Below are positions 42,740 through 54,060 of a DNA stretch of 64,000 nt, piece by piece. Source of the stretch: Sciurus carolinensis (taxonomy: Eukaryota; Chordata; Mammalia; Rodentia; Sciuridae); assembly GCF_902686445.1 (NCBI RefSeq), contig NC_062220.1, positions 116,670,643 through 116,734,642 on the forward strand, written 5' to 3'. Under the pieces are notes generated by a model. It was not told the origin of the DNA, did no database searches, and saw only the letters and a list, made by a program, of their open reading frames with translations. Each line of letters starts with the position of its first letter. The first letter of the stretch is position 1. The translations under genes were made by a program, and so were the position numbers.

Positions 42740-43845
42740 ATGAATGAGCACTTATGCACACCTATCATGTGCTAGGTAAGTATTGAGGATGTGGCAGGGA
42801 CAATAAACAACAACAACAACAAAACAGTTCAGAACTTATGTTCTAGCGAGGAGAAAAGACAACACACAGGTAGAGAATGCAGACAGTTCCAGATGATGAC
42901 AAGAGCTACGGCAGAGACAAACGGGCTGTGTGTTGGCCAGGGGCAGGCAGAGAGGGGTGCTTCACCAGACAGAGTGGTCAGGGAAGGCCTCTCTGAGATG
43001 GAAACAATGACACCAACAAGGAGGAACCAACCCAGTCATAGACTTGGGAAGAGACTTCCAAGAAGAGGGGAGAGGAGTGCAAAAGCCCTGAGGTAGGGGC
43101 AACCTTGTGTTCAGGGAACAGAAAGAGGAGAGTCTACATCATTCTGAGTGAGTAGGAGCAGACAGACTTCTAGAAGTCCAGGCTCCATGGGCCCTGGAAA
43201 GCCCTGGCCAGGAATTGGGATTTTATCCTGAATCAATGAAAGTCACTGAAGGGTTTTCAAGCAGGGGAGTGACATAGAATAGCACATGTTTTTTTGATTT
43301 ATTTGTTTGGTGCTGGGGATTAAACTCAGGGCCTTGTACATGCTAAGCACATACTGTATCTCTGAGCTGCACACTCAGTCCTGATATATGTTTATAAGAG
43401 AGCATACTGGTTGCGGTGAGGAGAATAGATTTTGAAGAGAAAAAAAGATACAGGAGGACCATTTTAGTTATGCTGCATTTGATGAAGGAGGACATGGGGA
43501 GAAGGGTTGGATTACAATGTTTTTTCTTTTTAATGGATCAGATGTGGGGGTTGAGAGAAAAGGAAATATAATTCCAAGGTTTTCCACCTGAATAACTAGG
43601 TAGATGATGGTACAGTTACTAAATTGGGAAAGACTGTGGGAGGAACAGGTTTGGAAGAGAGCTGAGAGTGGGTGCAGAGTTAAATCAAGAGTCATGTTAT
43701 TGATATAAGTTTGTTATTCCTTTTAGATCTCTAATCAGAAGCCAAGAAGGCAGTGGATGGAGTTCAGAGGTGGGGTCAGTGTTAAAGATCTTAAGTTGAA
43801 ACTCAGGGGCATATAGGGCATGTAGATGGTAATGAGAATCACAGA
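42740..43845 (-). mobile_element. L2 LINE, reversed, about 1.1 kb
   Basis: Reversed L2 with 'gtcagggaaggcctctctgagatgg', 'gtgcaaaagccctgaggtaggggc', 'gattttatcctgaatcaatgaaagtcactgaagggttttcaagcaggggagtgacatag' and, after a SINE, 'gatgtgggggttgagagaaaagg..gtttggaagagagctg'. Among the best preserved L2 pieces of the window. Confidence 0.92.
43296..43385 (-). mobile_element. ID SINE inserted in the L2, reversed
   Basis: 'tttggtgctggggattaaactcagggccttgtacatgctaagcacatactgtatctctgagctgcacactcagtcc'. Confidence 0.92.
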
Positions 43846-43849
43846 ACTG

Positions 43850-43981
43850 AGCTGGGTGTGGTGGCACACTCTTCTAATCCCAGGGACTCAAGAGGCTCAG
43901 GCAGGAGGATTGCAAATTGGAGGCCGGCCTGGGCAACCTAGAGAGCCTGTCTCAAAATTAAAAAAAAAAAAAAAAAAAATT
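43850..43981 (+). mobile_element. B1-like SINE
   Basis: 'gctgggtgtggtggcacactcttctaatcccagggactcaagaggctcaggcaggaggattgcaaattggaggccggcctgggcaacc' with an A tail; 7SL RNA-derived monomer. Confidence 0.96.
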
Positions 43982-44628
43982 AAAGGACTGGGTGTGTGTA
44001 AAAGCTAGCCAGTAACACCCACCATGAGGGACTGCTGCTAAAACTACACCGAGTACAAGCAAAGCATCCTGCACAGCTCCAGGTGTGATCCATGCATGTG
44101 ACCTCTCTGCTTCAGGGAGATTCCTTCCCTGAATCAGAAAAGACTGAATCCAAAGTGGCTCTACCCTTACAGAATAATGTGGTCTTGCTGCTGGTCCTCC
44201 CCAGCCCCCAGGGCTCCCGCTCTGTAGCCTGCACAGCACATGGCTCCCCAGCTAATAACAGGAATTAGGAGTCTGCAAAGACTGCACAGGTCATCTAGCT
44301 GGAACATTGGGGAGCTGTGAAGGGAGCAGTGTCCTGGGAGGAGGGCAAGGAGACAAACAGCTTCTAAGGCTGACCCTAGCTGCAGACTTGAACATTTTCC
44401 CAGTCTGCATTAACTTGACTGGAAAAGGGCAGTGATGTGACAGCAGGGAAATGCTTCAGCAAAGAGCAATTTGGAACTTGGGCCAATATGTTCAACCCCT
44501 GGCTCCTCACTCTGTGTCCCCTTAGAAACAGCCCTGAGAAGAAGACAGAAACTTCAGCTACAGAAAGGGTGGCTGAGCAGGTAGCCTGGAATCCCAGCCT
44601 GCTTTTGTCATAAAAGTTAGACTTATGT
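43982..44628. other. Unassigned single-copy-looking DNA
   Basis: About 650 bp without recognisable repeat or ORF of note. Confidence 0.4.
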
Positions 44629-44629
44629 C

Positions 44630-44800
44630 TCTACTTATTGGGCACCTTCAATGTGATAGGCACTGAGCTGAGTGCTTTTTATTTAAAGACTCTTCAATAA
44701 CCAAGCATGGAGGGAGAGCATTCTGATACTGAAAAGATAAGGAAACAGGCCAAGAGAAGAGGAAGGCTTGCCAGAGGTCATCCAGCTTCCTTCTCTTTAG
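44630..44800 (-). mobile_element. MIR SINE, reversed
   Basis: 'gggcaccttcaatgtgataggcactgagctgagtgc' and 'aagataaggaaacaggccaagagaagagg' follow reversed MIR. Confidence 0.7.
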
Positions 44801-44814
44801 TACACAAAACAGGA

Positions 44815-45225
44815 GGGACTCCTGTGTGGTTCTATCTGATCTGGTCTCTTCTTCCTTCTTCAGCCACACTGGCTCCTTCCTGTCCCTTGGATATACCTTC
44901 TTTCTATCTCACAGTCTTGGGGTCCTCACAGACTTGAACTTCTCTGTCCCCAATATCTCTGCTCTTTGCCATCTTTGCCATCCCTTGGGTCATCATGGAA
45001 ATGTCCAGAAGACTTCCCTGAGCCCCAAAACAGGTTGGTTCCCCATTGTTCTTCTCACAGTAGCCTCTCCTATGCTTTTGTAATACTTTTCATAACTATA
45101 CTTAGTTCATATCCATACTAATCACTATTTGTGTAATTTTTTTTGTTTAACATATTTCTCCCTCCTGCATCTACCCGGTAGCTGGTACGTAGATGTTTGT
45201 TAATACTCATTTGTTGATGAGAGAA
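44815..45225 (+). mobile_element. L2 LINE 3' part
   Basis: 'gccacactggctccttcctgtcccttgg' through 'acttttcataactatacttagttcatatcc' and 'ctggtacgtagatgtttgttaatactc' is sense L2. Confidence 0.7.
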
Positions 45226-45858
45226 AGGGCATTAACACATGAATACTGAGTCAATACACCACAAATAAATCTCCCTTAGAGATGGGCTAACTGCAATTCT
45301 GCCAGGACACACTTACATAAAGGACAATGGTCCTTAAAATCAAAATCATAAAACCTGCCTTAAACAGTATTCTCCAATCACTGCATTGCTGCAAAAAAGC
45401 AGGCAGGCTTAATGTGATCCCAAGATGTGCGTGGAGGGAGGTGGATATCCAGTTCCCTGCATGTACCTGCTTCTCTCTCATCCACCCAATCTGGCTCCCA
45501 GTGGTGGCAGTCACTTTCCTGGTTCCCACAGGAGAAAGATATCACAGAGGTGGTCAGACTTGCCTCTTGTCTCTTAAGGGAAACTGTTTCCCTTGTTTTT
45601 GCTTTGAGGTGGAACATATCCTGTATGTCAGACCACCTAAGGAGCACTCCTGTCCTCCCAGTGCCAATAGCTCACAGAGGTCAGTGTGGTGACCAGGAAC
45701 AGGAGAGCCTAGGGACATGGCTCTCATCACAATGTAGGGAGCCCCAGTTCCAAGCCTGACTTCCCTCCTTCCCAGAAGATTGCCCTACCCTGGAAGCCAA
45801 TTTACTGCTTCTGTCTCCCATACCCTATGTCATTCTCTCTAAAGGGGAGAGCCTTGGG
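45226..45858. other. Unassigned intergenic DNA
   Basis: Three overlapping open frames (80-121 codons) cover 45287-45759 on both strands. None has a recognisable domain or splice context, so I do not call a gene. Confidence 0.4.
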
Positions 45859-45859
45859 G

Positions 45860-46000
45860 CTGAAGAATCCAGATGGGTTTAATCCATTCTCTGACATGTG
45901 ATCTCATTAATTCTGAGTGGTTCCTTCCACTGCCCTGAGACTTAGTTTCTCCTCTGAGATGTGAAGGACTGATACACATCCACCTCTCCTAGGGCTATCC
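45860..46000 (+). mobile_element. MIR-like fragment
   Basis: 'tgccctgagacttagtttctcctctgagatgtgaaggactg' resembles MIR core. Confidence 0.55.
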
Positions 46001-46167
46001 TCTGGCCCTAGGACACGGGCACAAATTTGTTTGGTGTTCAATGTACAAGTCAACTCTTGCTTTCTTTCCATCTTTTCCCAAGCATTAGACTAGCTGATGG
46101 GGTACCAGGTTCTCTGTGGACCTGTCAGGAACATTCAAAATGGAGTGTAAACAGTGCTGTTTTAAAA

Positions 46168-46247
46168 TTACCATGCGGGGGTGTAGCTCAATGGTAGAGC
46201 ACTTGCTTAGCATGCATGAGGCCCTGGGTCTGATCCCCAGCACTACA

Positions 46248-46297
<50 letters not shown>
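46168..46297 (+). mobile_element. ID SINE with (AAT)n tail
   Basis: 'gcgggggtgtagctcaatggtagagcacttgcttagcatgcatgaggccctgggtctgatccccagcactac', then about 16 AAT units (46250-46297) grown from the A-rich tail. Confidence 0.95.
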
Positions 46298-46730
46298 GAC
46301 TAAAATTACTGAGCGCTTTGCACCACCCAGATACCTTCACAAGTTTAACCGCATCAGATCCTCACCATGACCCCTTGAAGGAAACCTGAGAAACACCACC
46401 ATCATCATCTATACGCCAAAGTTAAGATCCAGTGAAGTGAATGGACTTGCTCAGGTTCACACTGGTAGCTGAACTAACCTCAGATTAGGGAAAAAAAAAA
46501 AAAAAAAAAAAGACTCTACCTCAGGCTGTACTGTCCCAATTCTCAAAATGTGTTCACAGTCCTTATCTCCCAGGTTCTCTCACCAACCCTCTGAGTTATG
46601 CAATGAAGACTCAAAAGATTCCCATTTTGTCAATAGGGAGACAGATAGATGCATGTTGGGGTGGTTTCAGAAGCTTATGCAGGGTCATATGACAAAGAAA
46701 CCCAAAGCTGAACCTGAGAGCAGGTTTCTG
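46298..46730 (-). mobile_element. Two reversed MIR fragments around a poly-A tract
   Basis: 46298-46480 ('aagtttaaccgcatcagatcctcaccatgacc..gtgaatggacttgctcaggttcacactgg') and 46545-46690 ('ccattttgtcaatagggagacag'), separated by 22 A residues (46490-46511). Confidence 0.65.
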
Positions 46731-47470
46731 GATCCCTGAAGAGAAAGGGGGTCATGAAAAAGGATCATTCCTCTGCCTGTCCTGAGATGCCAGCCACTGC
46801 CTTTGAGTATGGATGTATTTAGAGCCCATTGTTTTATCCAGATCTGGGGCCAGGAAGAACAAGCCTGACAAGTGAGCAAGGCACCTGGCGTGACCCCAGA
46901 AGACAGGTGAATCAGTATTTCTAGACAATGGGCCATTTGTCACTCCAGTTTGTACCCAGGGACTTGACAACACTCTCTTCCCTCCAGAAATCGGCTGTTC
47001 TAAGTATAATCTGAGTGGCACAGGTGTGGAGAATTCTCTCCCCCAGTTTCCTCTGATCAGTTTTCAGTCCCCTTCTCTTAACTAATCTGGTGCCAATGCC
47101 CTCCAGACCTCAAGCATTCTTTCCCTCCTCCACATCTTCCTTTCCTGGTAAGAGACCTGTGAATCCTAGCCTCATATCATTTTCTCCACTTTTTCCCAGT
47201 TCCCCCGCACAAAATCAAGCTCTCTCTAATCCTGCAGTGACTTTCCTGCTGCCAGTGCAGACCTCTCCAACAGACCGTAGTTGTCTGTTTCCCTCCACAG
47301 GGAGGGCAGGGACTGCATTGTTTTGGTTTTGCATAAAATGTTGCCTGAATGAATCAATTCAACCAATTTTGAAGGAGCACCTACTTTGATGGGCACTTCC
47401 AGCGCAGGATACAAGGCACAGAAAGATGTACTTTTTTTTTGTCCTCAAAGAGCTTTGAAGAGACAAGCTG
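46731..47470. other. Unassigned DNA, possibly old L2
   Basis: 47310-47460 ('aattttgaaggagcacctactttgatgggcac..ggatacaaggcacagaaagatg') resembles an old LINE2-like piece; the remainder is unassigned. Confidence 0.35.
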
Positions 47471-47479
47471 TAAGAACAA

Positions 47480-47650
47480 GGACAGTATGTGAACACGAAA
47501 TACCACCAGGATTCTAAACCTGGTTCCATCCAAAACTTGCTGTGTGGCTCTAAGCACGTCTCTTTGTCACTTTGGCCTTGGAACCTAGCAAGAGAAATAT
47601 CTGTAGAGATTGGAGATGGGGCTGCCATCAAGAGAGGGTTCACATCTTTA
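47480..47650 (+). mobile_element. MIR-like fragment
   Basis: 'attctaaacctggttccatccaaaacttgctgtgtggctctaagc' follows the MIR 5'-to-core order. Confidence 0.6.
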
Positions 47651-47774
47651 TATCCAGAGGAAAGTGGCAGGTTCCTCTTCTTCCAAAGTCATAGTGGAGA
47701 GAAGCCCCGTATCTGGACATTTTACCAGATCACAGTCTACTTCTTAGTGTCTTAACCCAACACTTGATGTTTGA

Positions 47775-47935
47775 GGCTGACTAATTCTTTGTTGTTGGGA
47801 CTGTTGTGTGCATAGAGGGTGTTTAGAAGTACCTACTAGATGCCGGTACCACCCCCTGCAGTTGTGTCTCCAGACATTACCAAATGTTCCCTGACAGGCA
47901 AAATCACCCCCAGTTGAGAACCCTTGGCTAGCTTC
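47775..47935 (-). mobile_element. MER20 hAT-Charlie MITE, reversed
   Basis: 'taattctttgttgttgggactg', 'ctagatgccggtaccacccc', 'ctccagacattaccaaatgttccctgacaggcaaaatcacccccagttgagaaccc' is the MER20 sequence in reverse. Confidence 0.9.
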
Positions 47936-47999
47936 TGCTTCTCCTCTGGCATTTTATCCAGGGTCTTGGAAAAGGAGTCAGTGGTTTTTGTTTTGTTTG

Positions 48000-48122
48000 A
48001 CTTCTAAGAGGAAATATCTTGCCATGTTTCCCAGGTTGGCCCTGAACTCCTGGGCTCAAGTGATCCTCCTTCAGCCTTCCAAGTAGCTGGGACTACAAAT
48101 GGGCACTACTAAACTTGGCTAG
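48000..48122 (-). mobile_element. B1-like SINE, reversed
   Basis: 'gccatgtttcccaggttggccctgaactcctgggctcaagtgatcctccttcagcc..gtagctgggactac'. Confidence 0.9.
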
Positions 48123-48570
48123 GTCAAGGTTTTTTTTGAGACAGCACTGGGTCTTTCCGACTTGCCTTTGCATAGCCCCTGCCCACCTACTCTATATAGT
48201 CCATACTCAGGTTCTGAGGACAGATAGCCTGAGGAGATGCAGGACATTTCACCTTGCAAACAGACTACTGTCCCAAGACAGCACCTGATCATGACTACAA
48301 TATGCTTTCATACTGTAGGGAGGATGAAAAGGACCCAGAGAATGAGCTACTAGGATTGGATAAACATCAGAGGCATTAGGAAAATGTCTTTCAGTATGCC
48401 ATGGGTTTAAAAACAATTTTTTTTTGTCTCTTCAGACATTTGAGGAATATTGGGGGTTGGGGCTGGGAACTAAGCCTGGATAAGCACTCTGGTACAATTC
48501 AAAGAGCAACAGAGGGGAGGTGAGAGACTTAGTTTCAGTTGCAACTGCCACAAGCTGCCTGAGGGACCTT
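48123..48570. other. Unassigned intergenic DNA
   Basis: No gene or repeat recognised except a T-run near 48419. Confidence 0.4.
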
Positions 48571-48571
48571 G

Positions 48572-49003
48572 TTTTAGAGAGCTTTTTTGCTGCTATGACC
48601 AAAGGACCTCACAAGAACAATTAGAAGAAAAAAAGTTTATTTGGGGGCTTACAGTTCCAAAAGGTTTCAGTTCATAGGTGGCTGACTACATTCTTCAAGG
48701 CTTGAGGTGAGGCTGAATAGCATGGCAGAAGAATGTGGTAAAGAGGTTAAGACATGACAGCAGGAAGCGGAGAGACTCCACTTACCACATACAAAATATA
48801 TACCCCAAAGGCATGCCCCTAATGCCCACCTCCTCCAGCCAGATCCTATCTGCTTTCAGTTACCACTCAGTTAATTCCCGTCAGGGGATTAATTCACTGA
48901 TTGGGTTAAGTCTGTCTTAACCCAATCATTTCACCTTCGAATGTTAATGCATTGTCTCACACATGAGCTTTTGGGGGACACCTAGTATCTAAGCCATAAT
49001 AGA
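48572..49003 (-). mobile_element. MaLR solitary LTR, reversed, well preserved
   Basis: In reverse it starts TTATGGCTTAGATACTAGGTG, continues with 'caatcagtgaattaatccc' and ends in 'gtcatagcagcaaaaaagc'. This is the layout of a rodent-lineage MaLR (MT/MST-like) LTR. On the plus strand look for 'gctgctatgaccaaagg' and 'ggggattaattcactgattgggttaag'. Solo LTR, no coding part. Confidence 0.88.
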
Positions 49004-49786
49004 ACTGAATTCACTCTTTGCAGTCAGTCTTCCTTTTGGTTGAAGAGGACAGAAGTCTGTAATCTTGTGTTCTCCAAGGTTTCTCCCAGATGAGTTCAGA
49101 TGAAAGTTTCAAGGCTCAAGGAGAAAGGGTTTAGGGAAGATGGACTCTTCATTACCACCCCTCATTCTGGTTGGTCTTCTTGGAAGGTCTGTGTACTGAT
49201 TCAATGAAGAAACAGAGGAATCTTACCACAGCCAGAGAATCAGATGAAGGTTAAATCTGAAGGCTGGTACGACTGAGTTCTTGGCAACTGAGCATTTTAG
49301 GCCAGGTTTAGGGCAAGTGTGTGGTCATGGCCTAACGGCCAGGAGTTGCCTGAAGCATGTGCAGGCTGAAGCCAGCAGCTGCAGGTCAAAGGGAAGAATT
49401 AAACAAAGTCTTCCAGATAGGAGCCTGTGGGAGGGGAAAGATGACTGGTGCTGCTCAAAGTCACTGCCCAATCCCTGCCAAAACAGCTGTGAGGCCATGT
49501 CCAGATGTTACATGGCACCTGGCTTCCCATAGGTTTACAAGATACATATAATTATAGTCAACTGAGAACAGAGGAACTCCTAGCCAAGGCCCTGGGACAA
49601 CAGCAGATAGTGCTTCACTGACTTAGCATCCCGAGGAGGTAAAAGGGGCAGCATGGTGAGTAGGGCCTAGGCTCCTGGGTCCCACAAAGCTGACTTGCAG
49701 CCCAGTTGTTTGTTAGCGGTGTCATCCTGGCTCCACCTCCTGAGACCTCTGCCTCTCTTCTGCTATGTTGATGAGATTGTGAGGTG
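49004..49786. other. Unassigned intergenic DNA
   Basis: No gene recognised; an 83-codon frame at 49281-49532 has no support. Confidence 0.4.
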
Positions 49787-49787
49787 A

Positions 49788-49985
49788 GTTGGGCGCGGGG
49801 CATGTGCCTGTAATCCCAGCAGCTTGGGAGGCAGAGGCAGGAGGATCACGAGTTCAAAACCAGGCTCAGCAAAAGTGAGGCACTAAGCAACTCTGTGAGA
49901 CCTGTCTCTAAATAAAATATAAAATAGGGCTGGGGATGTGGCTCAGTGGCCAAGTGCCCCTGAATTCAATCCTCAGTACCAACCC
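49788..49985 (+). mobile_element. MEN-type SINE, full length
   Basis: B1 half ('gttgggcgcggggcatgtgcctgtaatcccagcagcttgggaggcagaggcaggaggatcacgagttc'), linker 'ctaaataaaatataaaata', ID half ('gggctggggatgtggctcagtggccaagtgcccctgaattcaatcctcag'). Best MEN example in the window. Confidence 0.96.
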
Positions 49986-50274
49986 CCCCCCCAAAACAAC
50001 AACAACAACAACAAAAACCCAAAAACATTGTGAGGTGAAAAGACATGTAAAGTATGACATGTTATACAGAACACAGCAAAACACTCAAAAAAAAAAAAAA
50101 AATGGAGTAACCATCGTTACTGCATGCATCTGAAGTTTTGTGAGTAAATGGAGAGGCCTGTAAATTGACTTCTCTCCAGCTTTCTCTCCCACTATTTTCT
50201 ATCCACTCCAGCAAAGCCTCAGGGATTCACTTAGTGTCTCAGGCATATGACACATATTTAACACCCAAAGTGTC

Positions 50275-50350
50275 TTTTTTTGGTGAAACTGGGAATGGAA
50301 CCTAGGGCCTTATGCATGGTAGGTTAGCACCGTACTACAAAGCCTCAAGC
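50275..50350 (-). mobile_element. ID SINE, reversed, truncated
   Basis: 'ttggtgaaactgggaatggaacctagggccttatgcatggtaggttagcaccgtactac'. Confidence 0.82.
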
Positions 50351-50425
50351 TCAGCTTCTGTTTTAATTATTTTGATGGGTCTCTTCTCACAAATGAGATA
50401 CAGGTTTATGTACCTATCCATCATA

Positions 50426-50768
50426 GTACAGTTGGCCCTCTGTATCACTGGGTTCCACATCCTTGGATCCAACAACCTTAGACTGAAAGTATTTGGGAAT
50501 TTTTTTTTTTTTTTTTTGGTACTGAATAGTTTGTACAGATCTTTTTTCTCTTGTCCTTATTCCCTAACCAATATACAATAACAACTATTTATATAGCATT
50601 ATCATTGTATTAGGTGTTATAAATAATCAAATGATTTATGTATGTCGGGAAGAATGCGTAGGTTACAGGCAAATACCATGCATTGTGTGGAAGAGACTTG
50701 AACGTCTGTGGATTTTGGTATCCTTGGGCATTCTAGAATCCCATGAGCTGACTGTATTGACTGTACTT
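50426..50768 (+). mobile_element. Tigger-class DNA transposon relic
   Basis: 'acagttggccctctgtatcactgggttccacatccttggatccaac', 'gtccttattccctaaccaatatacaataacaactatttatatagc' and 'acttgaacgtctgtggattttggtatccttggg' match a well-known TcMar-Tigger non-autonomous element. Interrupted by a T-run at 50501. Confidence 0.85.
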
Positions 50769-50984
50769 AATGGAACAGTACTTAGTAGTTCCTGACCAGC
50801 CTCTGGCAGTCCTGAGCTCTCAGCAGTCCTTGTGTATCTGTTTCCGCGACTATTGCAGGAGATCAAGTCTGGTCTGTTGTCAGACTGCGGGATCTCATCA
50901 AGGTCCTTCTTACAGTTCATATTTGCCTCCTAGGTACCTTATGAGGGGTCCTGTCACGTGCACCTGCTCCTTTGATTTCATTGA

Positions 50985-51120
50985 CTTACTCAATTTACAT
51001 TGACTGAAGTATATGCCAGAAGGTATAGTGCAAGGGGCTAGATAGAGACTGGAGGTCTAGTAACTGCCTTCAGGGAATTCCCAGCCTAGTGACTTGAAAT
51101 ATGCAGCAGATAAATACATG
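50985..51120 (-). mobile_element. L2-like fragment, reversed
   Basis: 'gaagtatatgccagaaggtatagtgcaaggggctagatag' and 'actgccttcagggaattcccagcctagtgac' resemble reversed L2. Confidence 0.45.
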
Positions 51121-51149
51121 TCATAGCACAGAAGACCAACAATAGGAGG

Positions 51150-51181
51150 TGTGTGTATGTGTGTGTGTGTGTGTGTGTATA
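51150..51181 (+). repeat. (TG)n microsatellite
   Basis: About 14 TG units with one TA interruption. Confidence 0.97.
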
Positions 51182-51399
51182 CAGGGGTTGAGGAAAAAAG
51201 TGAAACCACATCATCTGTTTTTATCAAGTGATGAAATAGGCTCAAGAGATAGGCCATCCTGAATTTTCACAACTAATAAATATTAATGTTAGAATTTACA
51301 TCCTGGTTCTCTTGGCCCTAAGCCTGTTGCTCTTCACCTAATACCAAGGCATGGCTTGGTGGACTTTTTGAATCTGCATGCATACATCTGCCTGTATGT

Positions 51400-51632
51400 C
51401 TTTTTTTTTTTTTTTGTCTTTTTTTCCCCCTTTTGATACTAGGGATTGAACCCAGGGGTGCTTAACCACTGAGCCACATCCCCAGCTCTCTGATATTTTC
51501 TTTAGAGACAAGGTCTCGTTGAGTTGCTTAGGAGCTTGCTAAGTTGCTGAGGATGGCTTTGACCTTGCAAACCTCCTGCCTCAGCCTCCTGAGCTGCTAG
51601 GATTACAGGGATGCACCACTGCACCTGACCCA
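51400..51632 (-). mobile_element. MEN-type SINE, reversed, full length
   Basis: Reversed ID half ('tgatactagggattgaacccaggggtgcttaaccactgagccacatccccagc'), then reversed B1 half ('gtctcgttgagttgcttagg..ctcctgcctcagcctcctgagctgctaggattacagg'). Confidence 0.95.
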
Positions 51633-51635
51633 TAT

Positions 51636-52021
51636 CTGACTTAGTTTGTGTTCTGTGGCTGTAACAAAATACCTGATACCAGGTAATATACAAAGAATAG
51701 AAGTTTATTTGGCTTCTGATTCTGGAGGCTGAGATGTCCAAGAACATGGCACTGGCATCTTGTGAGGGCATTCTTGCTGTATTACAACAGGATAAAGAGC
51801 ATCATCACATAGCAAGACAGAGCAAGCGTGCTATCCAGAGTCTCACTTCCATATCCTACAAAGTCACCAATGCCATCAAGGGGGCCTCACCCTCATAATC
51901 TCATCTAATCCTTATCACTTCCCAAAGGTCCTACCTCCCAAATCCTACAAACATGAGTTTAGGGATTAAGTTTCCAACACATAAAATTTGGGGGGGGGGG
52001 GAATACATTCAAATCATATCA
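51636..52021 (-). mobile_element. MaLR solitary LTR (MST-like), reversed
   Basis: Plus strand: 'tgttctgtggctgtaacaaaatacctgataccaggtaatatac', 'tggaggctgagatgtccaagaacatggcactggcatcttgtgagggc', end 'caaatcatatca', which is the reversed TGATATG.. start of MST/THE1-group LTRs. Solo LTR. Confidence 0.9.
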
Positions 52022-53180
52022 ATGTTTAACCAAATCATCTATTCCCCGAGGCTGAGCTCTACACCTGGGCAGAAGGCATAGAGGGAGGTGGCAAGGTATG
52101 AGGTACAATTTGGATGGGTAGGTGGGAGAACTGGATGATGATGGAGGAGGAAGGCACTGAGTTAGACTCCAGATTCTGACTTACATAAGTGAGTGGAAAG
52201 ATATACCCATCAAAAAGAGGAATACATTAGTGTCTGCATTACAGAGCTGGGCTCACCCATTCAGCAAGATCCACCTCTGACAGAACAAGTCTATGGTTAA
52301 GTAACCTAGTGTGTTGTACTCTGTTCACTAGTCCTGACTGGAGGTAGCCTCATTCCTGCACCAGGGCCTGTGAAAACAAATCTCTTAGTCAACTCACAGT
52401 CACTCTACAAGTCAGTGCCTTCTGAAGTCTTCACCTTCTGCAGTTACTGCACTGACCTGGAATGATGCCCAGTCCAGGGTTGGACTGCTGTGGTTAGGAA
52501 TGAGTTTGGGGAAAGAGATGCTATAAGTGGAGCTTCATTAGCTTCTGACAGGTACAGGTATATACAGTTGGTGTGAGTCTATGACCATTATTTTACTTAA
52601 TTCTCTTACACACTATACACACTCCTGGATGGGAAGCAGCAGATTCTGCTCTGATTACTCCATAGACAGTGGAGGAAAAGGATGCTCTCAGGAGCCATTC
52701 CTTCTCCAAAGACATTCATGGGGGCTGCGTGCCCCCTTTCCCAGACACTGAAGCCCTCCCACAGAAAATCTGTGCCTCCCACCTGCTCTGGGCACTTGCT
52801 GAGAGGATCTGGGTGGAGGTAGCAGCAGCAGCTGCTTCCCAGCTTTTTCTCCTGAGTAGAATAGAATACTTGTGGGAGGGCCAAAAAGAAGCTAGGGCTC
52901 CCACTAACTAGCAGAAGCAAACTGATAACCTGATGCTCAGCGCCTGACAGGACTCCTCTGCCCCAGCATATCTTCTAAGTCCTGTGTGGCCTGGATTCAT
53001 GGGGCACTGATGTGTATCTTGTTTTGTTCAGGCAACTTATTCATAACATAACCAGCCAGTTATTGCAGTTGGTGCAGAAGTCTGTGAACTCATCCAGCAG
53101 TTTATCAGCAAACTTCTTGGTCCCCTGGAGCAAAAACACTTCGTCTTGGTGAGCATGGTTATGTAGGCCCAGTTGTAACT
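52022..53180. other. Unassigned DNA with exon-like pieces
   Basis: No gene recognised. On the minus strand 52786-52854 is an open 69-bp segment between a 'ctactcag' acceptor-like and a CAG|GTGGGA donor-like site. 53030-53140 reads for about 36 codons (..GTKKFADKLLDEFTDFC..) without stops in one frame. Both look like possible decayed coding sequence but match nothing I can name. Confidence 0.3.
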
Positions 53181-53442
53181 GACCTGTCCTCACAGAGCAT
53201 GCTCTGGTTGGTGCAGATGGTGAAGTTCCACTACTGTGGCTGAACCAGGGAACTTAAACTTGGAGTAGGGCACCTGTAGAAACATTGTTCCTGAAAGGAA
53301 AGGGCAGGATCTGTGTGGCTGCCAGGGAGGCACCCGGAGATGGCCGAGGTGCTTCTGCCACCACAGGCTTGGTGTAGGGGAAGAGATCTCTGTGAAGAGG
53401 CTCAGATACCCCAGGACTCATGCACCTGCCACAGGGTCCCAC

Positions 53443-53554
53443 CTGATTAACTTTTTGCCCATAGCTCTTTCCTGTAACATGGATGTCTTGAGGCTTGTTC
53501 TCAGCAGGGAAGCTAAAAGCAGAGGCAGAATATTTATCTTGTACAAATCCGATC
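53443..53554 (-). other. Exon-like open segment, unassigned
   Basis: A 112-bp stretch on the minus strand bounded by a strong acceptor (ttttctgtccttcccttag) and a donor CAG|GTGGGA. Between them one frame is open and reads [19 protein letters not shown].. to ..YGQKVNQ. Composition is protein-like, unlike neighbouring chance frames. The length (1 + 37 codons) gives start phase 2 and end phase 0. I do not recognise the family. No certain partner exon was found, so it may be one exon of an unrecognised gene, a decayed gene or chance. Confidence 0.35.
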
Positions 53555-53649
53555 CTAAGGGAAGGACAGAAAAGCACACTAGTTAGGTTAATCAGACTCT
53601 CTGCCTGAGATAAAGTAATCTGGAATGATCGCATTTAAAGTGACTCTGC

Positions 53650-54060
53650 AGACTGCTTATTTTGTCCTCTATACTCCCCAACCTTCACCCTTTCTGACAT
53701 CGTGACTCTCCTGCTGTCCCATGCCCCACTGCCTTTCATCTCCTTGGTCCACCATGTCACTTCAGTGAATGAAAGCCCTCCTACCTGCTGTATTCTTCAT
53801 CCGGCCAACTCCCTCTCCTGCCACACCCCCCAGATCCTCAAGCAGCCCTCCCTACTGTGCATTCTCCCCCAGTCACCTCAGGCCTTCCCTCAGTCTCTGG
53901 CTGGAATATATCCCAAATGCTAATGGCTGCAGCATCCACCCACATACATTCCTCATCTTAATTTACCTTAACTACACCTCTCTCCCTTTCCCCACTGTTC
54001 TCAGGCTAACATGTAGAAGTTTTTCAACAAAGGCCTTGGACCAAAATGAAATGAAGTACC
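53650..54060 (+). mobile_element. Possible L2 fragment
   Basis: Pyrimidine-rich 'ctgacatcgtgactctcctgctg..cttcatctcc..gaaagccctcc' resembles diverged L2; low certainty. Confidence 0.3.
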
